From Gemmatimonadota bacterium (GTDB taxonomy: Bacteria; Gemmatimonadota; Gemmatimonadetes; Gemmatimonadales; GWC2-71-9), in assembly GCA_016713435.1 (NCBI GenBank), contig JADJPD010000006.1, positions 124,001 to 188,000 on the forward strand: a stretch of DNA of 64,000 nucleotides. The letters run 5' to 3'. Within the stretch, counting starts at the first letter, position 1; each line of letters opens with the position of its first letter. A program made the translations under genes and the position numbers. Positions 18,539 through 26,996 of this stretch are shown piece after piece. The notes under the pieces were generated by a model. It was not told the origin of the DNA and did no database searches. It saw only the letters and a list, made by a program, of their open reading frames with translations.

Positions 18539-19477
18539 ATGACCAAGCGTATCGGCCTCCTCGTGGGGCGCGAGTGGAGCTTCCCGCCCGCCTTCACCGA
18601 CGAGGTGAACCGCCGCCAGGCCGGCGTGGTGGCCGAGATGGTCTCCGTGGGCGCCCTGGCGCACGACGACCCCTGCCCGTACGACGTGATCGTGGACCGC
18701 ATCTCCCACGAGGTGCCGTTCTACCGCTCGTACCTCAAGCAGGCGGTGCTGCAGGGCGCCGCGGTGATCAACAACCCCTTCATGTGGACGGCCGACGACA
18801 AGTTCTTCGGCGCCGCGCTCATCACCAAGCTCGGCGTGGCGAGCCCCAAGACCCGCGCGCTCCCCAACAAGGAGTACGTGCCCGGCATCATCCCCGACCA
18901 GAGCCTCAAGAACATGCAGCTCGTGGACTGGGAATGGCTGGCGGGCGAGGTGGGGTTGCCGGTGGTCCTCAAGGACGCGCACGGCGGCGGGTGGCGGGAC
19001 GTCTACATCTGCCACTCGGTGGAGGAGCTGATCCGGAGCTACGACGAGACCGGGCGGCTCACCATGATCGCGCAGGAGTTCATCAAGTTCGAGCAGTTCG
19101 TCCGCTGCATGTGCCTGGGCCAGGACGAGATCCTGGTGATGCCGTACGACCCCAAGCACCGCCGCTACGGCGACGATGACCACTACCTCTCGCCCGAGCT
19201 GCACGAGCGGGTGGTGCGCGACGCGCGGACGATCGTGCGGGCGCTGGGCTACGACATGAACTCGATCGAGTTCGCCATCCGGGACGGGATCCCGTACGCG
19301 ATCGACTTCATGAACCCCGCCCCGGACATGGACATCTACTCCCTCGGCCCCCGCTACTTCGAGTGGGTGGTCACCAAGATGGCGGACCTCACCATCCGCC
19401 TCGCCAAGGAAGGGCGGGCGTGGCAGGTGGACCAGATCGGCTGGGCCCGGCTCTTCTCGCACTCGCGGAAGGGCTGA
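18539..19477 (+). CDS. RimK-like ATP-grasp ligase
   Basis: This 312-residue ATP-grasp protein should activate a carboxylate as acyl-phosphate and join it to an amine. Visible features are an N-terminal pre-ATP-grasp region (KRIGLLVGREWSFPPAFTDE), the nucleotide-binding strand LPVVLKDAHGGGWRDVY, and the metal-binding stretch NSIEFAIRDGIPYAIDFMNP with the Glu and Asn that coordinate Mg. It starts one base after the esterase stop and ends five bases before the next ligase gene, so all are co-translated. The substrate is unknown; orthologues are usually annotated simply as ATP-grasp or glutathione-synthase-like. Confidence 0.85.
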   Translation: MTKRIGLLVGREWSFPPAFTDEVNRRQAGVVAEMVSVGALAHDDPCPYDVIVDRISHEVPFYRSYLKQAVLQGAAVINNPFMWTADDKFFGAALITKLGVASPKTRALPNKEYVPGIIPDQSLKNMQLVDWEWLAGEVGLPVVLKDAHGGGWRDVYICHSVEELIRSYDETGRLTMIAQEFIKFEQFVRCMCLGQDEILVMPYDPKHRRYGDDDHYLSPELHERVVRDARTIVRALGYDMNSIEFAIRDGIPYAIDFMNPAPDMDIYSLGPRYFEWVVTKMADLTIRLAKEGRAWQVDQIGWARLFSHSRKG

Positions 19478-19482
19478 GCCCC

Positions 19483-20835
19483 GTGACCACCGCCATCCAG
19501 GCCTGGCACGACCTCCTGGCCAAGCGCGACTACGGCGCCTCGTCCGCGTCCATGCTGGAGGACCAGCTCAAGCGGCGGAACCTCGTCTTCGGGGAGCGGC
19601 CGCTCTGCACGGTCCTGCGGCCGCGCTTCCTCACGGCGGCGCAGTACGCCTCGATGTCGGGGCGCATCCGGCGGCTCATGCGCGCCTTCGCCCGCGCCCA
19701 CATCGCCGCCATGGTGGACCCGGCGCTCCGGGCCCAGTTCCGCCTCGAGGGCTGGGAGGAACGGCTGGTGATGGGCGACCCGGGCTACCGGGCGCCGAGT
19801 CCGCACGGCCGGCTCGACTGCTTCTGGGACATGGAGCGCGACGTGCTGGCGCTCACCGAGTACAACGCCGAGACACCGGCCGGCGCCGGCTACAACGACG
19901 TCCTGTCGGAGGCGTTCTCGGTGCTGCCCGTGATGCGGCGCTTCCGCATGGACTGGGACGTCCGGCCGCTGCAGGCGCGGCCCGGCGTGGCCAGCGTGCT
20001 GCTCGACGCCTGGCGCGAGTCCCACAGCTTCGGGCCGCTGCCGCGGGTGGCCATCGTGGACTGGAACGACGTGCCCACCACCAGCGAGTTCGAGATCTTC
20101 CGGGACTACTTCACCCAGCTCGGCATCCAGACCGAGATCGTGGACCCGCGGGAGCTGGAGTACAAGTTCCGGATGCTCAAGGCCCCGGGCGGCCACGTGG
20201 ACCTGGTGTACAAGCGGGTGCTCATCAACGAGCTCATCGAGCGCGAGGGCGAGGACACCCCGCTGGTCCAGGCGGTGCGCGATGGCGCGGTGTGCATGGT
20301 GAACCCCTTCCGCTGCAAGCTGCTCCACAAGAAGGCCAGCCTCGCCTTCCTCTCCGACGAGCGGAATGCCGCCCTCTTCGAGCCCGCCGAGCGGGCCGAG
20401 ATCGCGGCGCAGGTGCCGTGGACGCGGGTGGTGGAGGAGCGGAAGACCGAGTACGGCGGCCGGACGGTGGACCTGCTCCAGTTCATCGCCGACGAGCAGC
20501 AGCGCCTGGTGCTCAAGCCCAACGACGACTACGGCGGCGCCGGCGTGGTGCTCGGCTGGACCGCCACCAGCGAGGAGTGGGCGGCCACCATCCGCAAGGC
20601 GCTCACCGCGCCCTACATCGTGCAGGAGAAGGTGGTGGTGCCGTCGGAGCCCTATCCCTCGTGGGTGGACGGCCGCCTGCAGGTGGTGGACCGGATGCTC
20701 GACACCGCCCCCTTCGTGCTGAACGGCGAGGTGGTGGAGGGGGCGCTCACCCGCCTCTCCACCGCCGCGCTCCTCAACGTCACCGCCGGCGGGGGCAGCA
20801 CCGTCCCCGTCATGGTGGTGGAACGCCGGACCTGA
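19483..20835 (+). CDS. Circularly permuted (type 2) ATP-grasp protein
   Basis: The protein has 450 residues from GTG 19483. The sequence matches the circularly permuted ATP-grasp group distantly related to glutathionylspermidine synthetase: MERDVLALTEYNAETPAG near residue 120, VAIVDWNDVPTTSEFEIF, VDLVYKRVLINELIE, NPFRCKLLHKKASLAFL, and the C-terminal nucleotide-binding block RLVLKPNDDYGGAGVVLGW. It probably forms an amide bond using ATP. It lies five bases downstream of another ATP-grasp gene and 14 bases before a YbdK-like ligase, giving three different ligase folds in a row. GTG 19483 is preferred over an upstream ATG at 19363 because the latter would overlap the previous gene. Confidence 0.85.
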   Translation: MTTAIQAWHDLLAKRDYGASSASMLEDQLKRRNLVFGERPLCTVLRPRFLTAAQYASMSGRIRRLMRAFARAHIAAMVDPALRAQFRLEGWEERLVMGDPGYRAPSPHGRLDCFWDMERDVLALTEYNAETPAGAGYNDVLSEAFSVLPVMRRFRMDWDVRPLQARPGVASVLLDAWRESHSFGPLPRVAIVDWNDVPTTSEFEIFRDYFTQLGIQTEIVDPRELEYKFRMLKAPGGHVDLVYKRVLINELIEREGEDTPLVQAVRDGAVCMVNPFRCKLLHKKASLAFLSDERNAALFEPAERAEIAAQVPWTRVVEERKTEYGGRTVDLLQFIADEQQRLVLKPNDDYGGAGVVLGWTATSEEWAATIRKALTAPYIVQEKVVVPSEPYPSWVDGRLQVVDRMLDTAPFVLNGEVVEGALTRLSTAALLNVTAGGGSTVPVMVVERRT

Positions 20836-20849
20836 GAGAGGCCCCCCGC

Positions 20850-21962
20850 ATGCAGATGAAGCCGCCGTCGCTCACCCTCGGTGTCGAGGAAGAGTACCAG
20901 ATCATCGACCCCGTCTCGCGCGAGCTGCGCTCCTACATCACCGAGATCCTCAAGGAGGACTCGCTGGTGCTGGGCGAGGTGAAGCCCGAGCTGCACCAGT
21001 CCATGGTGGAGGTGGGGACCAAGGTCTGCCGCCACCCGGCCGAGGTGAAGGCCGAGCTGGTCCGCCTGCGCCGCCTGGTGATGGACCTGGCCGCCAAGCA
21101 GGGCCTGCGCGTGGCCGCAGCCGGCAGCCACCCCTTCTCGGCGTGGATGGACCAGGAGATCACCCCCTTGGAGCGGTACATGGGGGTCAAGGAGGACCTG
21201 CAGGACCTGGCGCAGGCGCTCCTCATCTTCGGCACCCACGTGCACATCGGCATCGAGGATCGCGAGTTCCTGATCGACGCCATGAACGTGTCGCGCTACC
21301 TCATGCCGCACGTGCTGGCGCTCTCCACCAGCTCGCCCTTCTGGATGGGGCGGCGCACCGGGCTCAAGAGCTACCGGAGCATCGTCTTCCGGAGCTTCCC
21401 GCGCACGGGGATCCCGCGCAGCCTGCACTCCTGGGGGGAGTTCGAGGACGTGGTCACCACCCTGGTGGAGACCAACAGCATCCCCAACGCCTCGAAGATC
21501 TGGTGGGACGTCCGGCCCAGCTGGAGCTATCCCACGCTCGAGTTCCGCATCTGCGACGTCTGCACCCGGGTGGACGAGGCCGTCTGCATCGCGGCCATCT
21601 TCCAGGCCATCATCTTCAAGCTGTGGAAGCTGCGCTACGACAACCTCTCCTTTCGCCAGTATCCGGTGGCGTTCATCGAGGAGAACAAGTGGCGCGCCTG
21701 CCGCTACGGGCTGGACGGGAAGCTGATCGACTTCGGCAAGGGCCGGGAGGCGCCGGCCCGCGAGCTCATCCGCGAGATGATCGAGTGGTTCCTGGACGAC
21801 GTCCTCGACGAGCTCGGCACCCGGCGCGAGGTGGAGTACGCCTACCGCATCCTGACGGAAGGCACCAGCGCCGACCGCCAGCTGGCCACCTTCCAGAAGA
21901 CCAACGACCTCAAGGCCGTGGTGGACCAGCTGGTGGCCGAGACGGCCGAAGGGGTGGCCTGA
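20850..21962 (+). CDS. YbdK-like carboxylate-amine ligase (glutamate-cysteine ligase family 2)
   Basis: This 370-residue protein belongs to the GCS2 family, which forms gamma-glutamyl or similar amide bonds at the expense of ATP. Diagnostic segments are LTLGVEEEYQIID at the N-terminus, ELHQSMVEVGTKVC, GTHVHIGIEDRE, TSSPFWMGRRTGLKSYRS and TLEFRICDVCTRVDE. The ATG at 20850 follows the permuted ATP-grasp gene by 14 bases. YbdK of E. coli has only weak glutamate-cysteine ligase activity, so the natural substrate here cannot be read from sequence. Context suggests it works with the two ATP-grasp ligases on one product. Confidence 0.9.
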   Translation: MQMKPPSLTLGVEEEYQIIDPVSRELRSYITEILKEDSLVLGEVKPELHQSMVEVGTKVCRHPAEVKAELVRLRRLVMDLAAKQGLRVAAAGSHPFSAWMDQEITPLERYMGVKEDLQDLAQALLIFGTHVHIGIEDREFLIDAMNVSRYLMPHVLALSTSSPFWMGRRTGLKSYRSIVFRSFPRTGIPRSLHSWGEFEDVVTTLVETNSIPNASKIWWDVRPSWSYPTLEFRICDVCTRVDEAVCIAAIFQAIIFKLWKLRYDNLSFRQYPVAFIEENKWRACRYGLDGKLIDFGKGREAPARELIREMIEWFLDDVLDELGTRREVEYAYRILTEGTSADRQLATFQKTNDLKAVVDQLVAETAEGVA

Positions 21963-22114
21963 GGGGCCCGGGCGGGGAACTCTCCCCCCGGCGGCACGGT
22001 TAGTGCTAGGCCAAGAGGGGGGTCCGGAGGTCCTTCATCGCAATTTCAGGCCTCCCCGCCGATACTTGTGGGTGCCCCGCGGGCCCGGAGCCCGCCGACC
22101 GAAAGCGTGAGCAG

Positions 22115-22894
22115 ATGACCACCAGGCCGTCGCGTCCCGTCATCGGGATCACCACCCAGACCCTGCAGGCCATCGACGGGATCCCGTCGGGGCTGCCGGA
22201 GTCGTGGGTCATGAACCAGCGTTACTTCGTGGCCGCCACCATCGTGGGCGGGGTGCCGTGGATGGTGCCCCTGCTCGATGACGACGAGGACACGCTGTAC
22301 GAGATCTACCAGCGGCTCGACGGGATCCTCATCCCGGGCGGCGTGGACATGGACCCCGCCACCTTCGGCGAGGACCGCCACCCCAAGCTCGGGGCCGTGG
22401 ACCCCGCGCGCGACCGCGTGGAGCTGCAGCTGGTGAAGTGGGCCCTCGAGGACCGCAAGCCGGTCCTCGGCCTCTGCCGTGGGGCCCAGGTCATCAACGT
22501 GGCGCTCGGTGGCACGCTCTACCAGGACATCGCCGACCAGCTCCCCGAGGCCATCAAGCACGACTACTTCCCCAACGCCGGCTTCGAGCGCGACCACCTG
22601 GCCCACGAGGTGACCCTCACCCCCGGCAGCCGGCTGCACTCCCTCATGGAGCGGAAGCGCTTCCTGGTGAACAGCATGCATCACCAGGGCATCAAGACGC
22701 TGGCGCCCGCCCTGGTGCCGGCCGCGCTGGCGCCGGACGGCATCGTCGAGGCCGTGGAGCTCGGCAGCGAGCACTTCTGCGTCGGGGTGCAGTGGCATCC
22801 CGAGGTCTTCGAGCTCACCGACCCGCACACCCGCCACCTCTTCCGCGCCTTCATCCGCGCGGCGCAGGACTGGCGGCGGGAGCTGATCGGGTAG
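22115..22894 (+). CDS. Class I glutamine amidotransferase-like hydrolase (peptidase C26, PuuD-like)
   Basis: This 259-residue protein is of the gamma-glutamyl-gamma-aminobutyrate hydrolase family. The catalytic triad is visible: Cys in VLGLCRGAQVIN, and His and Glu in VGVQWHPEVFE. GILIPGGVDMDPATFGED and NSMHHQGIKTLAP are typical of the PuuD branch. PuuD hydrolyses a gamma-glutamyl amide, so here it may cleave or trim the product of the upstream YbdK-like ligase. It is 152 bases downstream of that gene on the same strand and is followed by a T-tailed terminator at 22968-22999, so it most likely closes the operon. Confidence 0.88.
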   Translation: MTTRPSRPVIGITTQTLQAIDGIPSGLPESWVMNQRYFVAATIVGGVPWMVPLLDDDEDTLYEIYQRLDGILIPGGVDMDPATFGEDRHPKLGAVDPARDRVELQLVKWALEDRKPVLGLCRGAQVINVALGGTLYQDIADQLPEAIKHDYFPNAGFERDHLAHEVTLTPGSRLHSLMERKRFLVNSMHHQGIKTLAPALVPAALAPDGIVEAVELGSEHFCVGVQWHPEVFELTDPHTRHLFRAFIRAAQDWRRELIG

Positions 22895-22967
22895 CCGGCG
22901 CCCCGCGCGGGTTTACCGCAGAGGCGCGGAGGCGCGGAGGGCCGCAAAGGAACTGCGCGACGATGGT

Positions 22968-22999
22968 GGGCTCACTCTCGGGTGAGCCCTTGTTGTTTT
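22968..22999 (+). terminator. Rho-independent terminator closing the amide-ligase cluster
   Basis: GGGCTCAC (22968-22975) pairs perfectly with GTGAGCCC (22982-22989) around a 6-base loop and is followed by TTGTTGTTTTT. It forms part of the intergenic element at 22911-23141. Confidence 0.65.
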
Positions 23000-23064
23000 T
23001 GTGGGTGTCCGTCCGGGTCCGGCAACGCCTCCCACCTCTCATCGAGCCACACCCAAGAACTCCA

Positions 23065-23097
23065 GAGCCCGGGTCGGCAACATGCCAACCCGGGCTC
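23065..23097 (-). terminator. Candidate terminator for the minus-strand glycogen operon
   Basis: GAGCCCGGGTCGGC (23065-23078) pairs with GCCAACCCGGGCTC (23084-23097). The single C-A mismatch on the plus strand is a U-G wobble in minus-strand RNA. It lies 126 bases beyond the stop of the GH57/DUF3536 gene and lacks a clear U tract. Confidence 0.45.
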
Positions 23098-23222
23098 GAT
23101 GCCCTCTGCGGCCCTCCGCGAACTCTGCGCCTCTGCGTTGAGTCGCACCGGACCCAGCCCAAGCTCGATTCCTCCACGCGTCCCGCGCCCGATCAGTGAG
23201 ACGATCGGCGCCGGCGCCCCAG

Positions 23223-25241
23223 CTACGCGGACGCCGTCGTGTCGAAGCCCATCCGGCGCGCCAGGCCCACGAGTTCGAGATCGTCGGCGGGGGCCGATTT
23301 CCAGGCGTGGAAGAACGCGGTCTGCGCGTCGAAGGGCACCGACTGGCCCAGGCCCTCGAGGACGCGGAGCAGGTCCATCACCGCCTGCCGGGCATTGCCG
23401 GAACGATCGGTGGCCAGCGCGCGCACCCGGGCGACGAGGGCCGCGCGCACCAGCGGGCGGAGCTCCGCGCCGCGTTCGAGGGCGGCCAGCTCCGCCGGGG
23501 GCAGGAGGCGATCCACGGTCTCGGTGCGGAGCTCCGCGTGGATGGCGGACCGCTGCCGTTCCGGGAGCTCGTCGAGGACCAGGAGGGCGGGGGTGTCCAG
23601 CTCGGGCGCCATCACGCGCGCCAGCAGGTCCAGGGTGCTCACTTCCACCTCCACCGTCAGCTGGTACTGCCGGCCGGTGCGGCGGTGGGTGAGGGTGACG
23701 GCGTGGTCGGGGCCGTCGATCCGCCAGGCCCGGCCGGTGGCCGCCTTCGGCGCGATGAGCCGCGCCGCCACCAGCCCCGCCGCCACCCGCACGTGTGGCG
23801 GCAGGTACGGCCGGGCCTTCGCCAGGTAGATCTCGCGCCCGGTCCCGAGGCTGCGGACGTTGCTCTCGGCGTGGCCGAGTTCGTCCAGGAGGGCGGCCTC
23901 CATGGCGGGCCCCTCGGCGCCGGCCAACCCCACCGCCCAGGCGGCATAGCGGAACACCTGCAGCGGCTCCAGCCCGCCGATGTCGTCGAAGAACCAGGCG
24001 CAGCTCGTCAGGCTCCGGAGCGCCCCGCGCTCCAGCTCCAGCAGCTCCGCGGCGCGCACCCGCTCGGTGGCACCGAGGCCGGGCCGGGCATGCCGCGCCA
24101 CGTAGGCCGCCACGCCCTCGGGCGCCGCGCCGATCGTGACGCCGTAGCCGTCCCGCGCGGCCCCGGGATCGGTGAAGAGCGCCGGCGCCTCGCGGTCGTA
24201 GACGGCGTGGGCGGCCGCGGTGAGGCCCGCCATGGCCCGGCGGAGCGGGGCACGCCACGCCTGGCTGGTGGGCTCGTGCGCCGCGCCCTTGCAGCCGCAG
24301 TCGCTGCGCCAGCGCTCCACGCCGTGGCTGCAGCTCCAGGCGCTCGGCGCCAGCAGGCGCACCTCGTGGGTGGCGGGGTGCCGTGCCAGGTAGGAGGCGT
24401 AGTTCTCGACGGTGATCCCGGGCAGGCTCCGCACCGCCTCGATGGTCCGTGCCAGCGCCATCTCGCCGAAGCGATGATGATGACCGTAGGTCTCGCCATC
24501 GGTGGCCATGGACACCAGCGAGGGCGGCGCGCCGGGGTCCGGCGTGGCGAGCAGGCGCGCCACCCAGGCCTCGGCGTCGCGCACCAGCGGGCCGAAGGCC
24601 ACGTCGTGGGCGATGTTCCCGTCGTAGGGGAAGACGGCCAGCTGGCGGCCGCTCGGGGTCCGCACCAGGCCCGGGGCGCCTCCCGGGGGGAGCGGCGTCA
24701 CCTGGTAGGGCGCCAGCACGGTGAAGGCGATGCCTTCCTGCGCCAGCACGTCGAGCGTCTCCTCGTCCACCGCGGTCTCGGGGAGCCACATCCCCGCCGG
24801 GGCCCGCCCGAAGCGCCGCGCGAAGTCCGCGATGCCCCAGCGCACCTCCGTGACCTTCTCCCGCCGCGACGAGAGCGGCAGGATGGCGTGGTGGTACGGC
24901 ATCGCGATGGCGTTGCCGTGCCCCACCCGCGCGGCGCTGGCGCGATCGGCGGCCAGGATGGCGGCGTAGGTGTCCGGTGCCGCGTCCTCCAGCCACTCGA
25001 GGAGCGTGGGGCCGAAGTTGAAGCTGACCCACTCGTACAGGTTGAGGATCCGCGCGATGCGCCCGCCGGCGCCCGGGACCCGGGCGGCCGCCACGGGCCG
25101 GTAGCATTCCTGCTCGATGCGCTCGTTCCAGTCGTGCGCCGGGGTGGCCGAGGGCTCGCGCTCCACCTCGTCGAGCCAGGGATCCTCGCGCGGCGGCTGG
25201 TAGAAGTGACCATGGATGACGATCGACCGCCGCTGCATCAT
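23223..25241 (-). CDS. GH57-family protein with DUF3536 domain
   Basis: This is a 672-residue glycoside hydrolase family 57-related protein. The GH57 regions are present: HGHFYQPPREDPW at the N-terminus, AGMWLPETAVDEETLD with the putative catalytic Glu, and MATDGETYGHHHRFGE with the putative catalytic Asp. A long C-terminal part matching DUF3536 follows (SCAWFFDDIGGLEPLQVFRY). Specificity is not established for this branch; the setting implies alpha-glucan processing. ATG 25241 overlaps the stop of the upstream permease gene by four bases (ATGA), with GGAGGAGG just before it, so it is translationally coupled. It is the last gene of the glycogen operon. Confidence 0.87.
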   Translation of the reverse strand: MMQRRSIVIHGHFYQPPREDPWLDEVEREPSATPAHDWNERIEQECYRPVAAARVPGAGGRIARILNLYEWVSFNFGPTLLEWLEDAAPDTYAAILAADRASAARVGHGNAIAMPYHHAILPLSSRREKVTEVRWGIADFARRFGRAPAGMWLPETAVDEETLDVLAQEGIAFTVLAPYQVTPLPPGGAPGLVRTPSGRQLAVFPYDGNIAHDVAFGPLVRDAEAWVARLLATPDPGAPPSLVSMATDGETYGHHHRFGEMALARTIEAVRSLPGITVENYASYLARHPATHEVRLLAPSAWSCSHGVERWRSDCGCKGAAHEPTSQAWRAPLRRAMAGLTAAAHAVYDREAPALFTDPGAARDGYGVTIGAAPEGVAAYVARHARPGLGATERVRAAELLELERGALRSLTSCAWFFDDIGGLEPLQVFRYAAWAVGLAGAEGPAMEAALLDELGHAESNVRSLGTGREIYLAKARPYLPPHVRVAAGLVAARLIAPKAATGRAWRIDGPDHAVTLTHRRTGRQYQLTVEVEVSTLDLLARVMAPELDTPALLVLDELPERQRSAIHAELRTETVDRLLPPAELAALERGAELRPLVRAALVARVRALATDRSGNARQAVMDLLRVLEGLGQSVPFDAQTAFFHAWKSAPADDLELVGLARRMGFDTTASA

Positions 25242-26949
25242 GCCTCCTCCGCTCCCGCGACGAGCGCCGCCGGCGCCTCCCGCGCTGCCCGTACCGCCGG
25301 GGCCAGCGCCCCGAGCGCCATGATCGTCACCAGCAGGGTGGCCGCCATGAGCATCACGGCGGGGTCCCAGGCGGGGAGCCCCGGCAGCAGGTCGGGCAGC
25401 GCCAGCCACACCGCCGGCCCGAACCACGCCCCCACCAGCACCCCGCCCACGCCCACCAGCACCGCCTGACGCATCACGAAGCCGATCACCTGCCCCCGCC
25501 GGGCCCCGGCGGCGCGGCGCAGGCCGAGCGTGGGCCGGAGCGAGAGCACCCAGAGCCGCGCAAAGGCCGCGAGCCCGAGGATCGCGAGCCCCAGCAGCAG
25601 CAGCGCCTCCACCCCGAGCCAGCGGCCGAACCACGCGCCGGGCGCCGCCTCCCGCTCCAGCCGGTCGGGCATGGGCTCCCCGGCGCCGAGCGCCGCGCCC
25701 GTCGGCTTCACGCCACCTGGCGGCACCAGGACCTCGCCGGTGACCGGGGGCGCCTGCAGCACGCCGACCCAGGCCTGCTCGGCCGGGAGCTGGCCGGCCC
25801 CGAAGCCCGCGCCCGTGAAGTCGCTCACGACGCCCACCACCGTGTACCAGCGGTTGCGGTCATCCCCGAGCTGGATGCCGCGGCCGAGGGCCGCGCCATT
25901 CTCGAACCAGCCGTTGGCGAGGGACTGGCTCACCACCGCCACCGGCGCGGCCGTCCGCGTGTCGCCGGCGTCGAGCAGCCGCCCGGTGACGAGCCGGACC
26001 CCGAGGAGCCGGAAGGTGTCCGGGCTCACGAAGTAATGCACGGCGAGCGGCCGCAGGAACCGCGCGTAGATCCCGCCCCGGTAGCACTGGCCGCAGTCGG
26101 TGGTGATGCGCGCCACCGGGCCGAGGCCCAGGTGCGTGCCTGCACCGGCCACGCTCACCCCGGGCGCCGCGCCAAGCAGCGCCGCATACTCCGCGCTCCG
26201 CGCCGCGCTGTCCCCCGGCGGGGAACGCGGCCGGGTACAAGGTGCCCGCCACCTGGCCTGGGCGCGCCGCGCCCTCCAGGTGGCGGAGCAGGATCAGGCT
26301 CGTGGTGAGCGCAATGAGGCAGGTGCCGAGCTGCAGCAGGGCGGGGAAGAAGAACGCCACGGGCGTGGCCTCCACCTCCACGACCCGGCGGCGCGCCGTG
26401 AAGCACGCGGGGAACTCGGCCCCGAGCAGCAACACCACCCCGAGCCCCGCGGCGAGGGCGGCCAGCACCGTGGGGTGGGCGGGGAGCGCGGTGCCGGGCC
26501 AGCCGCGCGCCGCCAGGGCGCCGAGCCCGAGCGCCGACGGCGCGCCGGCGCCGGCAGCGAGCAGGTACACCGCCACCCCCTCGAGCAGGCTCGCCGCCAC
26601 CAGCACCGTGCGGGAGGCGCCCATGGCGCGGCGCAGGGCCACCTCGCCCCTCGCGGGCGCTGGCGCGGGCGAACCAGAGCAGGAGCAGGGTCACCAGCGC
26701 CACGGCCGCCGTGGCCACCGCGGCCGCCAGCAGGAAGCCGAAGAGGCCCTCCACGGTGGCGGCCTGCGCCATCGCCACCGTGGTGCGCGGGGTGGCGACG
26801 GGCAGGCCGTCGAGCGAGCTGGGGAAGGGAGGAAGCTGGAGCTGGCTGGCCGCGCCGTGACCCGGGGCCAGGAGCCGCGCCATGGGGCCGAGCGCCGCGA
26901 GGGCCAGGGCGCCCGACGCGGCCACCACGAGGGCGGTCCCGCGGTACAT
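25238..26949 (-). CDS. FtsX/MacB-type ABC transporter permease, two frameshifts
   Basis: Three frames together make one 569-residue permease with at least eight hydrophobic helices in two sets, resembling FtsX/MacB-type or orphan duplicated permeases. N-terminal helices: TALVVAASGALALAALG and LLAAAVATAAVALVTLLLLW. Middle: VALRRAMGASRTVLVAASLLEG. C-terminal: ALLLLGLAILGLAAFARLWV and VMLMAATLLVTIMALGALAP. Extra bases appear to sit in the C runs at 26647-26650 and 26212-26216. Removing one from each joins ASAREG to EVALRRAMG and FPAG to DSAARSAEYAALL. No ATPase gene is adjacent. It is coupled to the GH57/DUF3536 gene. The start is uncertain: ATG 26949 leaves a plausible upstream in-frame stretch (LRRGLTAALATAASAVR) unused. 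Confidence 0.7.
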
Positions 26950-26996
26950 CCGGACCGCACTCGCCGCGGTGGCGAGGGCGGCGGTGAGTCCCCGCC

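Larger units (their letters stand above)
22911..23141 (+). repeat. Hairpin-rich intergenic element, copy 1
   Basis: About 231 bp bounded by imperfect inverted repeats of ~40 bases: TTTACCGCAGAGGCGCGGAG at the left (22911-22951) and its near reverse complement ending GCCTCTGCGTTGAG at the right (23101-23141). Inside are a hairpin (22968-22989), a T/G-rich run (TTGTTGTTTTTGTGGGTGTC), and a second hairpin (23065-23097). A homologous element in reverse orientation lies at 36121-36356. There is no coding potential. Confidence 0.75.

Noticed and set aside
22911..23141. Insertion sequence with terminal inverted repeats
   Set aside because: No transposase frame and no direct target duplications are visible; kept only as a non-coding repeat.
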